In this document: positions 1 to 10,136 of the stretch, in pieces | Numbering within the stretch: the stretch's first letter is position 1 | Layout: each line of letters starts with the position of its first letter | Assembly: GCA_900473805.1 (NCBI GenBank) | Contig: UCMS01000028.1 | Coordinates: 62,001-126,000 of the forward strand | Length of the DNA stretch: 64,000 nucleotides | Direction: 5' to 3' | DNA from: Hyphomicrobiales bacterium | Lineage (GTDB): Bacteria; Pseudomonadota; Alphaproteobacteria; Rhizobiales; Rhizobiaceae | Notes under the pieces: model-generated | The model's database searches: none | The model's input: the letters and a program-made list of their open reading frames with translations, nothing else | Told to the model about the DNA's origin: nothing | Translations under genes and position numbers: made by a program

Positions 1-157
1 TAAACTCTGGTCCTTGCAGTGGGCGGCCTTTCTGCCTGGGATCATCAAGGGGTTTGATGCGTGTGTGGAGATAGCTCCTGATGCGCCGAGACTCGGCATT
101 GCCCATCTTCTTGAGCTGCTTGATCGCCTTGTCGTCGAACTCAATCGTCCACGCCAA
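1..157 (-). CDS. RelE/ParE-family toxin, 3' end outside window
   Basis: Partial gene read on the minus strand; only about the first 52 codons lie in the window. The translation begins [17 protein letters not shown] and continues to GRPLQGPEF, which is the N-terminal pattern of RelE-type mRNA interferases (AWTIEF followed by a basic helix with LKK). The likely start is a TTG overlapping the last codons of the antitoxin gene upstream, with GGAG about seven bases before it. The overlap with the antitoxin supports a translationally coupled toxin-antitoxin operon. The family cleaves ribosome-associated mRNA; activity here is inferred. The end of the gene, with the usual C-terminal catalytic residues, cannot be seen. 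Confidence 0.72.
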   Translation of the reverse strand, partial: MAWTIEFDDKAIKQLKKMGNAESRRIRSYLHTRIKPLDDPRQKGRPLQGPEF

Positions 158-374
158 GCTCGCGCTCCATTTCTTCCCAAGTATATGTGCGGCTTTCGCC
201 GCGCGCACGCGCTTCCATGACTTCCTGCGCTCGCCGCAGGAAGTAGGCGTCCTCCAGCTGCTCCTCGATCATTTCGAGCAGATAGGCATCCGGCGCCGCG
301 CCGGCTTCTGCGGCATATTTGACCACCAACTGATGCATTTCTTCCGGCATCTCGAGCGTGACGCGCTTGTTCAT
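141..374 (-). CDS. RelB/RHH-type antitoxin
   Basis: A 77-residue protein starting [15 protein letters not shown], an opening beta strand followed by helices typical of ribbon-helix-helix antitoxins, and ending in an acidic tail ([13 protein letters not shown]) that would wrap the toxin. The start at 374 is chosen because AGAGG sits about nine bases upstream and the longer frame upstream has no family-like sequence. Its 3' end overlaps the start of the RelE-like gene, the usual antitoxin-first order. It is expected to neutralise the toxin and repress the operon. Exact family (RelB, DinJ or CopG-like) is not settled. Confidence 0.7.
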   Translation of the reverse strand: MNKRVTLEMPEEMHQLVVKYAAEAGAAPDAYLLEMIEEQLEDAYFLRRAQEVMEARARGESRTYTWEEMERELGVDD

Positions 375-527
375 CGGTCCAACCTCTGTTTCGCGTGTAA
401 ACTTACCACCAAACACACCCATTTTCCAGCATTCGCCCTCCGCGCCGCCTGCCTTCGCCCTTGCCGCCAAATCCTTGATCCTCTAAGACACCGGCACCTT
501 TTTGAAACGAAAATTCTGGTTGTCATC

Positions 528-2126
528 ATGAGCGAGAAGAACAAGAAGCCCCAGAAGCTGAAGGCCCGCCTGCCGCGCGGCTTCGTCGATCGCGAGGCTG
601 CCGACATCCGCGCTGCCAACCAGATGATGGAGACCATCCGCGAGGTCTATGAGCGCTACGGCTTCGACCCGATCGAGACGCCGCTTTTCGAATACACCGA
701 TGCGCTCGGCAAATTCCTGCCCGACTCGGACCGCCCGAACGAAGGCGTCTTTTCGCTGCAGGACGATGACGAGCAGTGGATGTCGCTGCGCTACGACCTG
801 ACGGCGCCGATGGCCCGTCATGTTGCGGAGAACTTCCAGGAAATTCAGCTGCCGTTCCGCACCTATCGCGCAGGCTACGTCTTCCGCAACGAAAAGCCCG
901 GCCCGGGCCGCTTCCGCCAGTTCATGCAGTTCGACGCCGACACCGTCGGCGCGCCGGGCGTCCAGTCCGATGCCGAAATGTGCATGATGATGGCCGACAC
1001 GCTGGAAGCCCTCGGCATCAAGCGCGGCGACTATGTCATCCGGGTCAACAACCGCAAGGTTCTGGACGGCGTCATGGAGGCCATCGGAGTCGAAGATCCG
1101 CTGCAGAAACTGACGGTTTTGCGAGCGCTGGACAAGCATGACAAGTTCGGGACCAAAGGTGTTCTTGAGTTGCTTGGGGCTGGGCGCAAGGACGATAGCG
1201 GCGACTTTACGAAGGGCGCGGGCCTTGCTGCAGCCCAAATCGACAAAATTGTTCCATTTCTTGCTGGCTCAACGATGGTCCCTGTCGATCAATCGAGGAG
1301 CTCAGTGCGTCCGCTTGTCGGTCGTCCTTCGAACGAAGACGATATACTCTGGGTCGACAATTCTTGGAATTCCATTGAGGCCGCAAGGCTATCAGTGGGG
1401 CAGACGCCAAGTGGTGCAGATGGTATTCAAGAGCTTGAAACCATGCTGAGCCTGTTTGAGCAAGCAGGCTATGGCCCAGATCGGATTGCAATCAATACGA
1501 CTATCATCCGCGGCCTCGAATACTACACCGGCCCCGTCTACGAAGCCGAACTCACCTTCGACGTTACCAACGAGAAGGGCGAAAAAGTCGTCTTCGGCTC
1601 GGTCGGCGGCGGCGGGCGTTATGATGGCCTCGTCTCGCGCTTCATGGGTCAGCCGGTCCCGGCCACGGGCTTCTCGATCGGCGTCTCGCGCCTGATGACG
1701 GCGCTGAAGAACCTCGGCAAGCTCGGCCAGGACGAAGTTCCAGGTCCGGTCCTCGTCACCGTCATGGATGGCGATGTCGAGAGCATGGGCCGCTACCAGC
1801 GCTTCACGCAACAGCTTCGCGCCGAAGGCATTCGCGCCGAAATGTACCAGGGCAACTGGAAGAAGTTCGGCAACCAGCTGAAATATGCCGACCGCCGCGG
1901 CGCGCCGATCGCCATCATCCAGGGCGGCGACGAACGCGCGCAAGGCGTCGTCCAGATCAAGGACCTGATCGAGGGCAAGCGCCTCTCCGGCGAGATCACC
2001 GACAACGCCGAATGGCGCGAGGCGCGCGTCGCCCAGGAAGTCGTGGCCGAGGTGGACCTCGTCGCCAAGGTCAAGGAGATCCTGGCGGCTCAGGCGGAAG
2101 ATCGCCGTCGGGCGAAGGGTGTTTGA
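528..2126 (+). CDS. hisS: Histidine--tRNA ligase
   Basis: Class II aminoacyl-tRNA synthetase that charges tRNA-His. The 532-residue protein has the class II motif 2 region ([16 protein letters not shown], about residues 116-131) and the histidine-specific RGLEYYTG motif near residue 328, then the C-terminal anticodon-binding domain. The start [18 protein letters not shown] at 528 matches the rhizobial long-form enzyme; in-frame codons further upstream run through the antitoxin region and are not coding. It heads a block with hisZ and hisG. The stretch from about 1108 to 1500 has unusual codons and lower G+C than its flanks while staying in frame, suggesting a recombined segment (see findings). 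Confidence 0.96.
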   Translation: MSEKNKKPQKLKARLPRGFVDREAADIRAANQMMETIREVYERYGFDPIETPLFEYTDALGKFLPDSDRPNEGVFSLQDDDEQWMSLRYDLTAPMARHVAENFQEIQLPFRTYRAGYVFRNEKPGPGRFRQFMQFDADTVGAPGVQSDAEMCMMMADTLEALGIKRGDYVIRVNNRKVLDGVMEAIGVEDPLQKLTVLRALDKHDKFGTKGVLELLGAGRKDDSGDFTKGAGLAAAQIDKIVPFLAGSTMVPVDQSRSSVRPLVGRPSNEDDILWVDNSWNSIEAARLSVGQTPSGADGIQELETMLSLFEQAGYGPDRIAINTTIIRGLEYYTGPVYEAELTFDVTNEKGEKVVFGSVGGGGRYDGLVSRFMGQPVPATGFSIGVSRLMTALKNLGKLGQDEVPGPVLVTVMDGDVESMGRYQRFTQQLRAEGIRAEMYQGNWKKFGNQLKYADRRGAPIAIIQGGDERAQGVVQIKDLIEGKRLSGEITDNAEWREARVAQEVVAEVDLVAKVKEILAAQAEDRRRAKGV

Positions 2127-2146
2127 TGTTTGAGTTCGTGGCTTTG

Positions 2147-2299
2147 CCCCTCCCCAACCCTCCCCACAAGGGGGAGGGAGCCGGCCGGCGCATGCCGCTT
2201 GCGCCCGGGGTTGCCTCATCTGCGAGCCTGGTGGGTAGGGCCGGCGCTCGCCCCAAATCTTCTCCCCCCTTGTGGGGGAGATGGGCGGCAGCCCAGAGG
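2147..2299. repeat. Rhizobial-type intergenic palindromic element
   Basis: The gap between hisS and hisZ is filled by a G+C-rich element with two C/G-run hairpins, one at about 2158-2178 and one at about 2261-2282. The two are also inverted copies of each other (CCCCACAAGGGGGAG near 2163 against CTCCCCCCTTGTGGGG near 2262), so the whole unit can fold as one long stem enclosing roughly 85 bases. This fits the dispersed intergenic mosaic elements known from rhizobial genomes. No coding potential is seen in it. Copy number elsewhere in the genome cannot be judged here. Confidence 0.65.
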
Positions 2300-2331
2300 G
2301 GGACTTCCTTCCCAATTGCAGGTTCAATCAC

Positions 2332-3453
2332 ATGCCCCTGACCGACATGCCGGATTTCGCCGGCACCATCCTGCAGGAATTCACATCACGCGGCACCACC
2401 CGCGTCGATACACCCGTGATCCAGCCAGCCGCCCCCTTCCTCGACATGGCGGGCGAGGACCTGCGCCGGCGCATCTTCTTGACCGAGAACGAACGCGGCG
2501 AAAGCCTGTGCCTGCGTCCGGAATTCACCATTCCCGTCTGTCTGCGCCATATCGAAACCGCGACCGGCACGCCGAAGCGCTACGCCTATCTCGGTGAAGT
2601 CTTCCGCCAGCGCCGCGAAGGTCCGCAGGAATTCTACCAGGCCGGCATCGAGGATCTCGGTGATATCGCCACTGCCGCAGCCGACGCCCGGGCGATTGCC
2701 GATAGCGTGGCGATCCTCACCCGCCTGTTGCCGACCAAGCTGCTTTCCGTCACCCTCGGCGACCAGTCCGTTTTCGAAGCCGTCGTCAAGGCGCTCGGCC
2801 TGCCCGCCGGCTGGCAGAAGCGCCTGATCCAGGCCTTCGGCAACCCGCTCCAGATCGACCAGCTCCTGCGCACGCTCGCCACGCCGACACCGGTGCCAGG
2901 TCTGGCGCCGGAGGTTTCTGCCCTGCTGGCAAAGGGTGACCAGGAGGCCCTGATCGCGCATATCGACGCGACCATGCAGGAAACCGGCTATCTCACCAAT
3001 GCGAGCCGCACCCCTGCCGAGATCGCCCGCCGCCTGAAGGAAAAGCTGGAGCTCTCCGAGACCCGCCTCGATGGCGCGGCCCTTCTTCTTCTGCGCGAAT
3101 TCCTCTCGCTCGAGCTGCCGCTCACCGATGCCTCGGCCGCCCTTGCCGGCTTTGCCGATGCCGCCGGCTTGAAGCTTGGGGCAGCACTCAGCCGTTTCGA
3201 CGAGCGCGTGGCAGCCCTCGCCAATATCGGCACGGATCTCACCCGCATCACCTACCGCGCCGCCTTCGGCCGTCCGCTGGATTATTACACCGGCCTCGTC
3301 TTCGAAGTGGCTGTCGAGGGCAAGCTCGCCGTGCTCGCCGGTGGCGGTCGTTTCGACCGGCTGCTGACCCTGCTCGGTGCAGAGACGCATATTCCGGCCG
3401 TTGGCTTCTCGCTCTGGCTGGATCGAATTGAGACCGAGAGGAGCGCGTCATGA
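2332..3453 (+). CDS. hisZ: ATP phosphoribosyltransferase regulatory subunit
   Basis: HisRS-like protein without tRNA-charging function that pairs with short-form HisG to make the first enzyme of histidine synthesis. At 373 residues it keeps the HisRS catalytic-domain fold: a motif-2-like stretch ([18 protein letters not shown]) and [12 protein letters not shown] where HisRS has RGLEYYTGP. It lacks the anticodon-binding domain. The start at 2332 (MPLTDMPDF) is the first ATG after the palindromic element. Its stop overlaps the hisG start by four bases (ATGA), indicating translational coupling of two subunits needed in one complex. Confidence 0.93.
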   Translation: MPLTDMPDFAGTILQEFTSRGTTRVDTPVIQPAAPFLDMAGEDLRRRIFLTENERGESLCLRPEFTIPVCLRHIETATGTPKRYAYLGEVFRQRREGPQEFYQAGIEDLGDIATAAADARAIADSVAILTRLLPTKLLSVTLGDQSVFEAVVKALGLPAGWQKRLIQAFGNPLQIDQLLRTLATPTPVPGLAPEVSALLAKGDQEALIAHIDATMQETGYLTNASRTPAEIARRLKEKLELSETRLDGAALLLLREFLSLELPLTDASAALAGFADAAGLKLGAALSRFDERVAALANIGTDLTRITYRAAFGRPLDYYTGLVFEVAVEGKLAVLAGGGRFDRLLTLLGAETHIPAVGFSLWLDRIETERSAS

Positions 3454-4145
3454 CCATTACCATCGGTCTGCCCTCCAAGGGCCGCATGAAGGACGATGCC
3501 TCCGCCATCTTCGAGAAGGCTGGCATGAAGATCGTCGCCGTCGGTAATGACCGCTCCTATCGCGGCCGCGTCGAAGGTTTCGACGATGTCGAGATCGCCT
3601 ATCTCTCGGCCTCCGAGATTTCGCGGGAGATCGGCAATGGCACGGTCGATTTCGGCGTCACCGGCGAGGACCTGATCCGCGAGGGCCTGGCGGAAGCAGA
3701 CGCCCGCGTTGAGATCGCGGTTCGCCTCGGCTTCGGCCATGCCGATGTCGTCGTCGCCGTTCCCGAGGTCTGGTATGACGTCGACACAATGGCCGATCTC
3801 GGCGATGTCGCCGCCGAATTCCGCACCCGCCACGGCCGCCGCCTCGCCATCGCCACCAAATACTGGCGCCTGACTCAGCAGCATTTTTCCGGCAGCCACG
3901 GCATCCAGCTCTATCGCATCGTCGAGAGCCTGGGCGCCACCGAAGGCGCCCCGGCTGCAGGGCAAGCCGACATCATCGTCGACATCACGTCGACCGGCTC
4001 GACGCTCCGCGCCAACCACCTGAAGGTGCTGTCGGATGGCGTGATCCTGCGATCCGAGGCCTGCCTCGTGCGAGCAAGAAAGCCGGAGCATGACGGCAAT
4101 CCCATGATCGGTCGGATCGTCGAGGCTGTGCGCAGCGTCCTCTGA
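3450..4145 (+). CDS. hisG: ATP phosphoribosyltransferase, short form
   Basis: Catalytic subunit condensing ATP with PRPP in the first step of histidine synthesis. The 231-residue length marks the HisG-S form, which lacks the C-terminal regulatory domain and relies on HisZ. The PRPP-binding loop is visible in [17 protein letters not shown]. It overlaps hisZ by four bases, so the two are an operon. The protein opens [16 protein letters not shown], typical of the family. A methyltransferase gene follows after seven bases. Confidence 0.95.
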   Translation: MTITIGLPSKGRMKDDASAIFEKAGMKIVAVGNDRSYRGRVEGFDDVEIAYLSASEISREIGNGTVDFGVTGEDLIREGLAEADARVEIAVRLGFGHADVVVAVPEVWYDVDTMADLGDVAAEFRTRHGRRLAIATKYWRLTQQHFSGSHGIQLYRIVESLGATEGAPAAGQADIIVDITSTGSTLRANHLKVLSDGVILRSEACLVRARKPEHDGNPMIGRIVEAVRSVL

Positions 4146-4152
4146 GGGCCCC

Positions 4153-4752
4153 ATGTCACACGCGGATGCCATTCCCGGTTTGTATGCCCGTCACGCGGAA
4201 GCCTTTGATCGCGGGCGCGGCAAGAACGGTTTTGAGCGTCCCTGGCTGGACCTCCTTCTCGCGCCGTTGTCTCCCGGTGCCCATGTGCTCGACATTGGAT
4301 GTGGCTCCGGCGAACCCATCGCGGCGGACCTGATCGATCGGGGTTTCGTCGTCACCGGGCTCGACGTCTCCGAACCTCTGATCCGCCTCTGCCGCGAACG
4401 GTTCCCGGCACATGATTTTCATGTCGGCGATATGCGGGATCTGGCGCTGGGGCGGACATTTCATGCGATCATCGCCTGGCACAGCTTCTTCCATCTGACG
4501 CCCGAGGCGCAGCGGGCGATGTTCCCGCGCTTCGCATCACATGCCGCAAGCGGCGCTACGCTGATGTTCACATCGGGGCCCGCGGCCGGCGTGGCCCTCG
4601 GCGAGTTCGAGGGCGAGCCGATGTATCACGCGAGCCTCGATCCTGATGAGTACCGCTCCCTGCTGGCCGAGAACGGGTTCACCGTGCTCAAGCATGTGGT
4701 CGAAGATCCGGCATGCGGCGGTGCAACGGTCTGGCTGGCGCGACAGTCTTAA
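4153..4752 (+). CDS. Class I SAM-dependent methyltransferase
   Basis: A 199-residue protein with the SAM-binding motif I (VLDIGCGSGEP, about residues 45-55), an acidic end of strand two (VTGLDVSEPLI) and a motif IV region (IIAWHSFFHLT). It belongs to the broad Methyltransf_11/25 type; the substrate is unknown. It starts seven bases after hisG and may be co-transcribed, but no link to histidine synthesis is implied by the sequence. A strong terminator follows its stop. Confidence 0.8.
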   Translation: MSHADAIPGLYARHAEAFDRGRGKNGFERPWLDLLLAPLSPGAHVLDIGCGSGEPIAADLIDRGFVVTGLDVSEPLIRLCRERFPAHDFHVGDMRDLALGRTFHAIIAWHSFFHLTPEAQRAMFPRFASHAASGATLMFTSGPAAGVALGEFEGEPMYHASLDPDEYRSLLAENGFTVLKHVVEDPACGGATVWLARQS

Positions 4753-4773
4753 GTGGAAATCACAGATACGAAA

Positions 4774-4801
4774 AAACCCGCCGGATTGCTCCGGCGGGTT
4801 T
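4774..4801. terminator. Bidirectional terminator between methyltransferase and doxX
   Basis: A perfect stem (AAACCCGCCGGA / TCCGGCGGGTTT) with a four-base TTGC loop, A-rich on the left and T-rich on the right, lies between two convergent genes. It can stop transcription from both directions. Confidence 0.85.
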
Positions 4802-4824
4802 CCTTTTGCCTTGTGGGGCAAGGA

Positions 4825-5274
4825 TCAGGCGGTGACGGCAGAGGCCGAACCGCGACGGGCGTCGATCGAGTAGGCGCCGGCACCGACGATGGCAAGCGCG
4901 ATGTAACCGCCGGCCAGCGTCAGGTTCTTCATGACCATGATCTGGTTCAGCGTGTTGATCCAGCCGAGAGCGCCTTCCGGCCAGCCTTCGATGGCAACGG
5001 TGCCGGTGTGGAAGACGAGACCAGTGAAGACGCAGAAGAGAGCGACGGTCCAGGCGGTTGCCTTGGTCTGGAAGCCGACGAGGATGAAGAGACCGGCAAC
5101 CAGCTCATAAAGGCCGGCGGCATAGGCCAGGAGATCGGCCGCGGGCAGGCCGGCACCAGTGATCATGCCGGCAGTGCCAGCCGGATCGGCGAGCTTGCCG
5201 TAGCCCGACATGATGAACATAAAGGAGAGGAGAACACGGACGAGAACGAGAAGGGCATTGTTGGCGGAAGACAT
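4825..5274 (-). CDS. DoxX family membrane protein
   Basis: A 149-residue integral membrane protein with four predicted helices. The opening segment LLVLVRVLLSFMFIMSGYGKL and AGLYELVAGLFILVGF are the DoxX signatures. The start at 5274 (MSSANNALL) is preferred over the one four codons upstream because GGAG lies about eight bases before it. DoxX proteins are small quinone- or redox-associated membrane proteins; the exact role is not established here. It is transcribed alone, toward the shared terminator. Confidence 0.87.
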   Translation of the reverse strand: MSSANNALLVLVRVLLSFMFIMSGYGKLADPAGTAGMITGAGLPAADLLAYAAGLYELVAGLFILVGFQTKATAWTVALFCVFTGLVFHTGTVAIEGWPEGALGWINTLNQIMVMKNLTLAGGYIALAIVGAGAYSIDARRGSASAVTA

Positions 5275-5430
5275 TGCAGGCTCCATTGGGTTGCAACTGA
5301 AACCTCACCCCTGTGGGCTCCAGAATGTGAAGCCTAGATGCCCGTTTTTTCCCTTTGCGGATAGGTTGACGACATTTGACTGTTCGTTCACAAAAATGAA
5401 ACGAGCACTCTGCTTCGCCATGCCATCCGC

Positions 5431-5934
5431 TCAGGTGGGAGTGACAGTGGCTGCGGTCGGAAGCTGGAAACGGGGAAATATGAAAAGCCCAACCATCTTG
5501 CCGCGACTGCCCTCGAAACCGGTAGATTCGCCGATGCAGAACACCGGCTGGCGCTGATTGCTGGCAGAGACGATGGTCGTCGAATAACAGAAGCGCGACG
5601 GTTCGGTTGCCGCCTGCTCGAACAGCCTCAGGATATGGCCACGATCGGCGGGATCGTAACAACGCATGACTGTCAGAAGGCCGCATTCATGGTTGTCCAG
5701 CCCATGAAGGTGCCGGGCACGGTTCCCCAGCGTCAGGAGCCCATTCGTCAGGTCTCCTGTCCAGTCTTCCGACAGGCCGAACCGGCACGCGCCTTGACCG
5801 AAGAACCGGTCGCCCTCTGTGTCGCCCGCCGCAAAGCTTGTTGCGAGATCTGCATTTGCAATTTTGAACAAGGTAGTCCCCAGATTCGAGCCCACAGGCC
5901 CAACATGCAGGATGCCATGCCCCGCCAGGCACAA
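5431..5934 (-). CDS. Uncharacterised protein, possibly a decayed gene
   Basis: An open frame of 167 codons with a TTG as the only plausible start; the frame is open from a stop at about 5970. The translation looks protein-like, with segments such as LFKIANADLATSF, GLLTVMRCYDPADRGHILRLFEQAA, and a C-terminal PVFCIGESTGF ... GLFIFPRF. I do not recognise a family with confidence; a PAS-like sensory fold is a guess. There is no good ribosome-binding site or ATG, and neighbouring frames upstream are also open, so the gene may have lost its 5' part through a frameshift. Codon use is similar to its neighbours. Confidence 0.4.
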   Translation of the reverse strand: MCLAGHGILHVGPVGSNLGTTLFKIANADLATSFAAGDTEGDRFFGQGACRFGLSEDWTGDLTNGLLTLGNRARHLHGLDNHECGLLTVMRCYDPADRGHILRLFEQAATEPSRFCYSTTIVSASNQRQPVFCIGESTGFEGSRGKMVGLFIFPRFQLPTAATVTPT

Positions 5935-6430
5935 CCTCCAAGCTCCCCACCGGCCGACGCCGGTCTCTTATAAAGTCGGGACGTGCCACTCCGATAAGCC
6001 GCACGCCTTCGATCCGCAGGAGCCCCCACCTGCGCCCGGTCCATCCGGGAAATCCTTCGGGCGCCATGTGAACAAAAGCTCACACCAAAGAGCCTACCTC
6101 GAGAGGGAGGCCAACACCCGTTCACCTGCAGCGCATTTTACCCTGCAAATTAACCGGCTAGATACCATGAAACTATGTAGATGAAAACGCCTCACATTCG
6201 CTCTGACCTACAATCAACCCATAAAGGACGACGGTATCGTCAATAAAATTAGAAAAAACTAAAATAAAGATATTCCGCAATTCCGGGAGTTTTGTTTGCT
6301 TCGACAAGAAATCAGCCGGCTCGGTAGCTATTCTCATTCGCACAGATACTGTCAACACCTGCGACGAATGGTTGCATGATCATTTTAGGATTTACTCGCG
6401 GACATCCCGCGCCACCTCCACTCGCATACG
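5935..6430. other. Gene-poor, partly AT-rich interval
   Basis: About 500 bases upstream of the uncertain protein and downstream of groEL. The part from about 6130 to 6370 is clearly A+T-richer than the rest of the window. On the minus strand a consensus-like TTGACA occurs at 6350-6355 with a weak -10 candidate (GAATAG) 16 bases on, pointing toward the uncertain gene. A 61-codon minus frame at 6173-6358 exists but has no family signal or ribosome-binding site. No RNA gene could be identified. Confidence 0.4.
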
Positions 6431-6458
6431 AAAAAGGGCGACCCGAGGGCCGCCCTTC
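6431..6458 (-). terminator. groL: Terminator of groESL
   Basis: On the minus strand, downstream of groEL, a stem of GGGCGGCCC against GGGTCGCCC (one mismatch) is followed by TTTTTC, a standard Rho-independent terminator. Confidence 0.75.
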
Positions 6459-6501
6459 TCAAAGACTGAACCGGATGGCTCAGATGTCGGACCCGAAGGT
6501 C

Positions 6502-8160
<1,659 letters not shown>

Positions 8161-8210
8161 CTAGCCCATTGGTGAATTGGTTAAAAAGGAAGGTGGGTAT
8201 CGGGCTGAGA

Positions 8211-8507
8211 TCAGCCGATGATGCCCATGATGTCGGCTTCCTTCATGATCAGCAGGTCGACGCCGTCGAGCTTGACCTCGGTGCCGGACCACTTGCCGAA
8301 CAGAACGCGGTCGCCGACCTTGACGTCGAGAGCAACCTGCTTGCCGCTTTCGTCGCGGGCGCCCGGGCCAACAGCGATGACTTCGCCTTCAGCCGGCTTT
8401 TCCTTGGCGGTGTCGGGAATGATGATGCCGCCCTTGGTCTTTTCTTCGGACTCGACGCGCTTGACGACAACGCGATCGTGCAGAGGACGGAAATTGGTGC
8501 TTGCCAT
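8211..8507 (-). CDS. groES: Co-chaperonin GroES, 10 kDa
   Basis: The 98-residue lid of the GroEL chamber. Start [18 protein letters not shown], the mobile-loop region [14 protein letters not shown] (about residues 20-33) and the [11 protein letters not shown] segment are all present. It is the first gene of the groES-groEL operon, with groEL 68 bases downstream. The 5' region holds a CIRCE operator and an RpoH-type promoter. Confidence 0.98.
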   Translation of the reverse strand: MASTNFRPLHDRVVVKRVESEEKTKGGIIIPDTAKEKPAEGEVIAVGPGARDESGKQVALDVKVGDRVLFGKWSGTEVKLDGVDLLIMKEADIMGIIG

Positions 8508-8566
8508 TGTCTAATCCCTCGATCAAATGACATTCGCGATCCCGGACGGGACCACATCGGATTTTG

Positions 8567-8593
8567 TTAGCACTCTCCGTTAGGGAGTGCCAG
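8567..8593 (-). promoter_or_regulatory. CIRCE operator (HrcA site), imperfect
   Basis: TTAGCACTC, nine bases, GAGTGCCAG: the left arm matches the CIRCE consensus fully and the right arm differs at two positions from GAGTGCTAA. It lies between the groES promoter and its start codon, where HrcA is known to repress groESL. Confidence 0.85.
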
Positions 8594-8598
8594 CGAGG

Positions 8599-8630
8599 CT
8601 GAGATAAGAACAGCCCTCCGATGAGTCAAG
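8599..8630 (-). promoter_or_regulatory. RpoH (sigma-32) heat-shock promoter for groESL
   Basis: On the minus strand CTTG at 8630-8627, an 18-base spacer, and CTTATCTCAG at 8608-8599. This matches the alphaproteobacterial RpoH consensus (CTTG, then CYTATNTNNG) at every defined position and sits directly upstream of CIRCE. Confidence 0.75.
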
Positions 8631-8671
8631 CGCGCGCGTGAAAAAAGGACGTGTGGGAAAAAGGAGTGTGC

Positions 8672-10027
8672 ATGCCGGCGAAGTCCACCGACATTCACGA
8701 CACCCAGGTTCCGATCGATCGCCCTGCATCTCCGACATTTTCAGAACTCGTATCCGCCTTTGCCCGGATCGGCGTCCTCTCCTTTGGCGGCCCAGCCGCG
8801 CAGATCGCTTTGATGCACAAGATCTGCGTCGACGAAAAGCGCTGGATCGATGAGGCCCGTTATCTCCATGCCCTGAATTACTGCATGCTGCTGCCAGGAC
8901 CGGAAGCGCAGCAGCTGGCCACCTATATCGGCTGGCTGCTGCATGGCGTGCGCGGCGGGATAGTCGCAGGCCTTCTCTTCGTGCTGCCCGGCCTTGCGGT
9001 TATCCTCGGACTTTCGACACTCTATGCGCTGTACCAGGACACGAGCCTTGTCGCCGGCCTGTTCTTCGGCCTGAAGGCGGCCGTTTTGGCGATCGTCGTC
9101 GAAGCCGTGATCCGCATCGGCAAGCGGGCCCTGAAGAGCGGTTTCCACCGCTGGCTGGCTGCCGCTGCCTTTCTCGCGCTCTTCCTCTTCTCCGTGCCGT
9201 TCCCGCTCGTCGTGCTTGCGGCAGCCCTGATCGGCCTCATCCATGCGCGCGGCGCGCCGTCTGCGGCGGCGGAGATCTCGCAGGAGCTTCGTGCCCGTCC
9301 GCCTCTGCTCAGCCAAATCGCAACGCTTCTGTTCTGGATCGCCGTCTGGCTCGCACCCTTGCCGCTTCTCTGGCTCCTGCTGCCCGAAACCGCGCTTCCT
9401 GAAGTCCAGAGCTTCTTCTCTAGGATGGCGCTCGTCACCTTCGGCGGCGCCTATGCCGTGCTCGCCTATGTCGCCCAGGTCGCGGTCGATCACTATGCCT
9501 GGCTGAAACCCGGTGAAATGCTCAATGGCCTGGCGCTCGCCGAAACGACGCCCGGACCTCTGGTCCTCGTCCTCTCCTATGTCGGCTTCCTCGCCGGCTT
9601 CCGGCAGAGCGGGGCGCTCGATCCGCTGCTCGGTGGCCTCCTCGGTGGCGTCATCGCCGCCTGGGCGACCTTCATTCCGAGCTTCATCTGGATCTTCGCC
9701 GGCGCCCCCTATATCGAGAGGCTGCGCGGCAACCGCCTCCTCGGCGCGGCACTGTCCGCCATCACCGCCGCCGTGGTCGGCGTCATCCTGAACCTTGCGG
9801 TGTGGTTCTCCCTGCATGTGATCTTCACACAGGTCGAACCGGTCGTACTCGCGGCCCTCGGTCCGCTCACGTTCTCCGTGCCGCAGCCCGTCTGGTCGAG
9901 CCTCGACTGGCAGGCGCTGGTCATTGCTGTCCTCTCTGCCGTGATGATCTTCCGCTTCCACCTCGGCATCGGCAAGACGCTTCTCGCCTCAGGGGCGTTG
10001 GGCCTCGCAGCGCGTTTCCTGCTCTGA
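8672..10027 (+). CDS. chrA: Chromate efflux transporter, CHR family
   Basis: A 451-residue inner-membrane protein made of two homologous halves. The N-terminal half has SFGGPAAQIALMH and LPGPEAQQLATYIGW, the second half has TFGGAYAVLAYVAQ and ETTPGPLVLVLSYVGF, the repeated FGG and PGP signatures of bidomain ChrA proteins. About ten to twelve hydrophobic helices are visible. The start at 8672 is set by AAGGAG seven bases upstream. ChrA exports chromate by proton exchange in characterised bacteria; here the substrate is inferred. It is divergent from groESL and next to no other metal gene. Confidence 0.88.
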   Translation: MPAKSTDIHDTQVPIDRPASPTFSELVSAFARIGVLSFGGPAAQIALMHKICVDEKRWIDEARYLHALNYCMLLPGPEAQQLATYIGWLLHGVRGGIVAGLLFVLPGLAVILGLSTLYALYQDTSLVAGLFFGLKAAVLAIVVEAVIRIGKRALKSGFHRWLAAAAFLALFLFSVPFPLVVLAAALIGLIHARGAPSAAAEISQELRARPPLLSQIATLLFWIAVWLAPLPLLWLLLPETALPEVQSFFSRMALVTFGGAYAVLAYVAQVAVDHYAWLKPGEMLNGLALAETTPGPLVLVLSYVGFLAGFRQSGALDPLLGGLLGGVIAAWATFIPSFIWIFAGAPYIERLRGNRLLGAALSAITAAVVGVILNLAVWFSLHVIFTQVEPVVLAALGPLTFSVPQPVWSSLDWQALVIAVLSAVMIFRFHLGIGKTLLASGALGLAARFLL

Positions 10028-10136
10028 ACCGGTGCGAAGGGCCGCGGCAATTTCGATCTCCACGACGCTTGCCCCTTGCCTTGCCGCCCGTCCTTTGCCA
10101 TGTCACCGGACACACATTCAGCAGTCAGGACAGACG

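Noticed and set aside
2130..2597. Plus frame across the palindromic element
   Set aside because: Proline/arginine-rich translation caused by C/G runs; it overlaps hisZ in another frame.
6173..6358. 61-codon minus-strand frame in the AT-rich patch
   Set aside because: GTG start with no ribosome-binding site, no family-like sequence, and composition explained by the AT-rich stretch.
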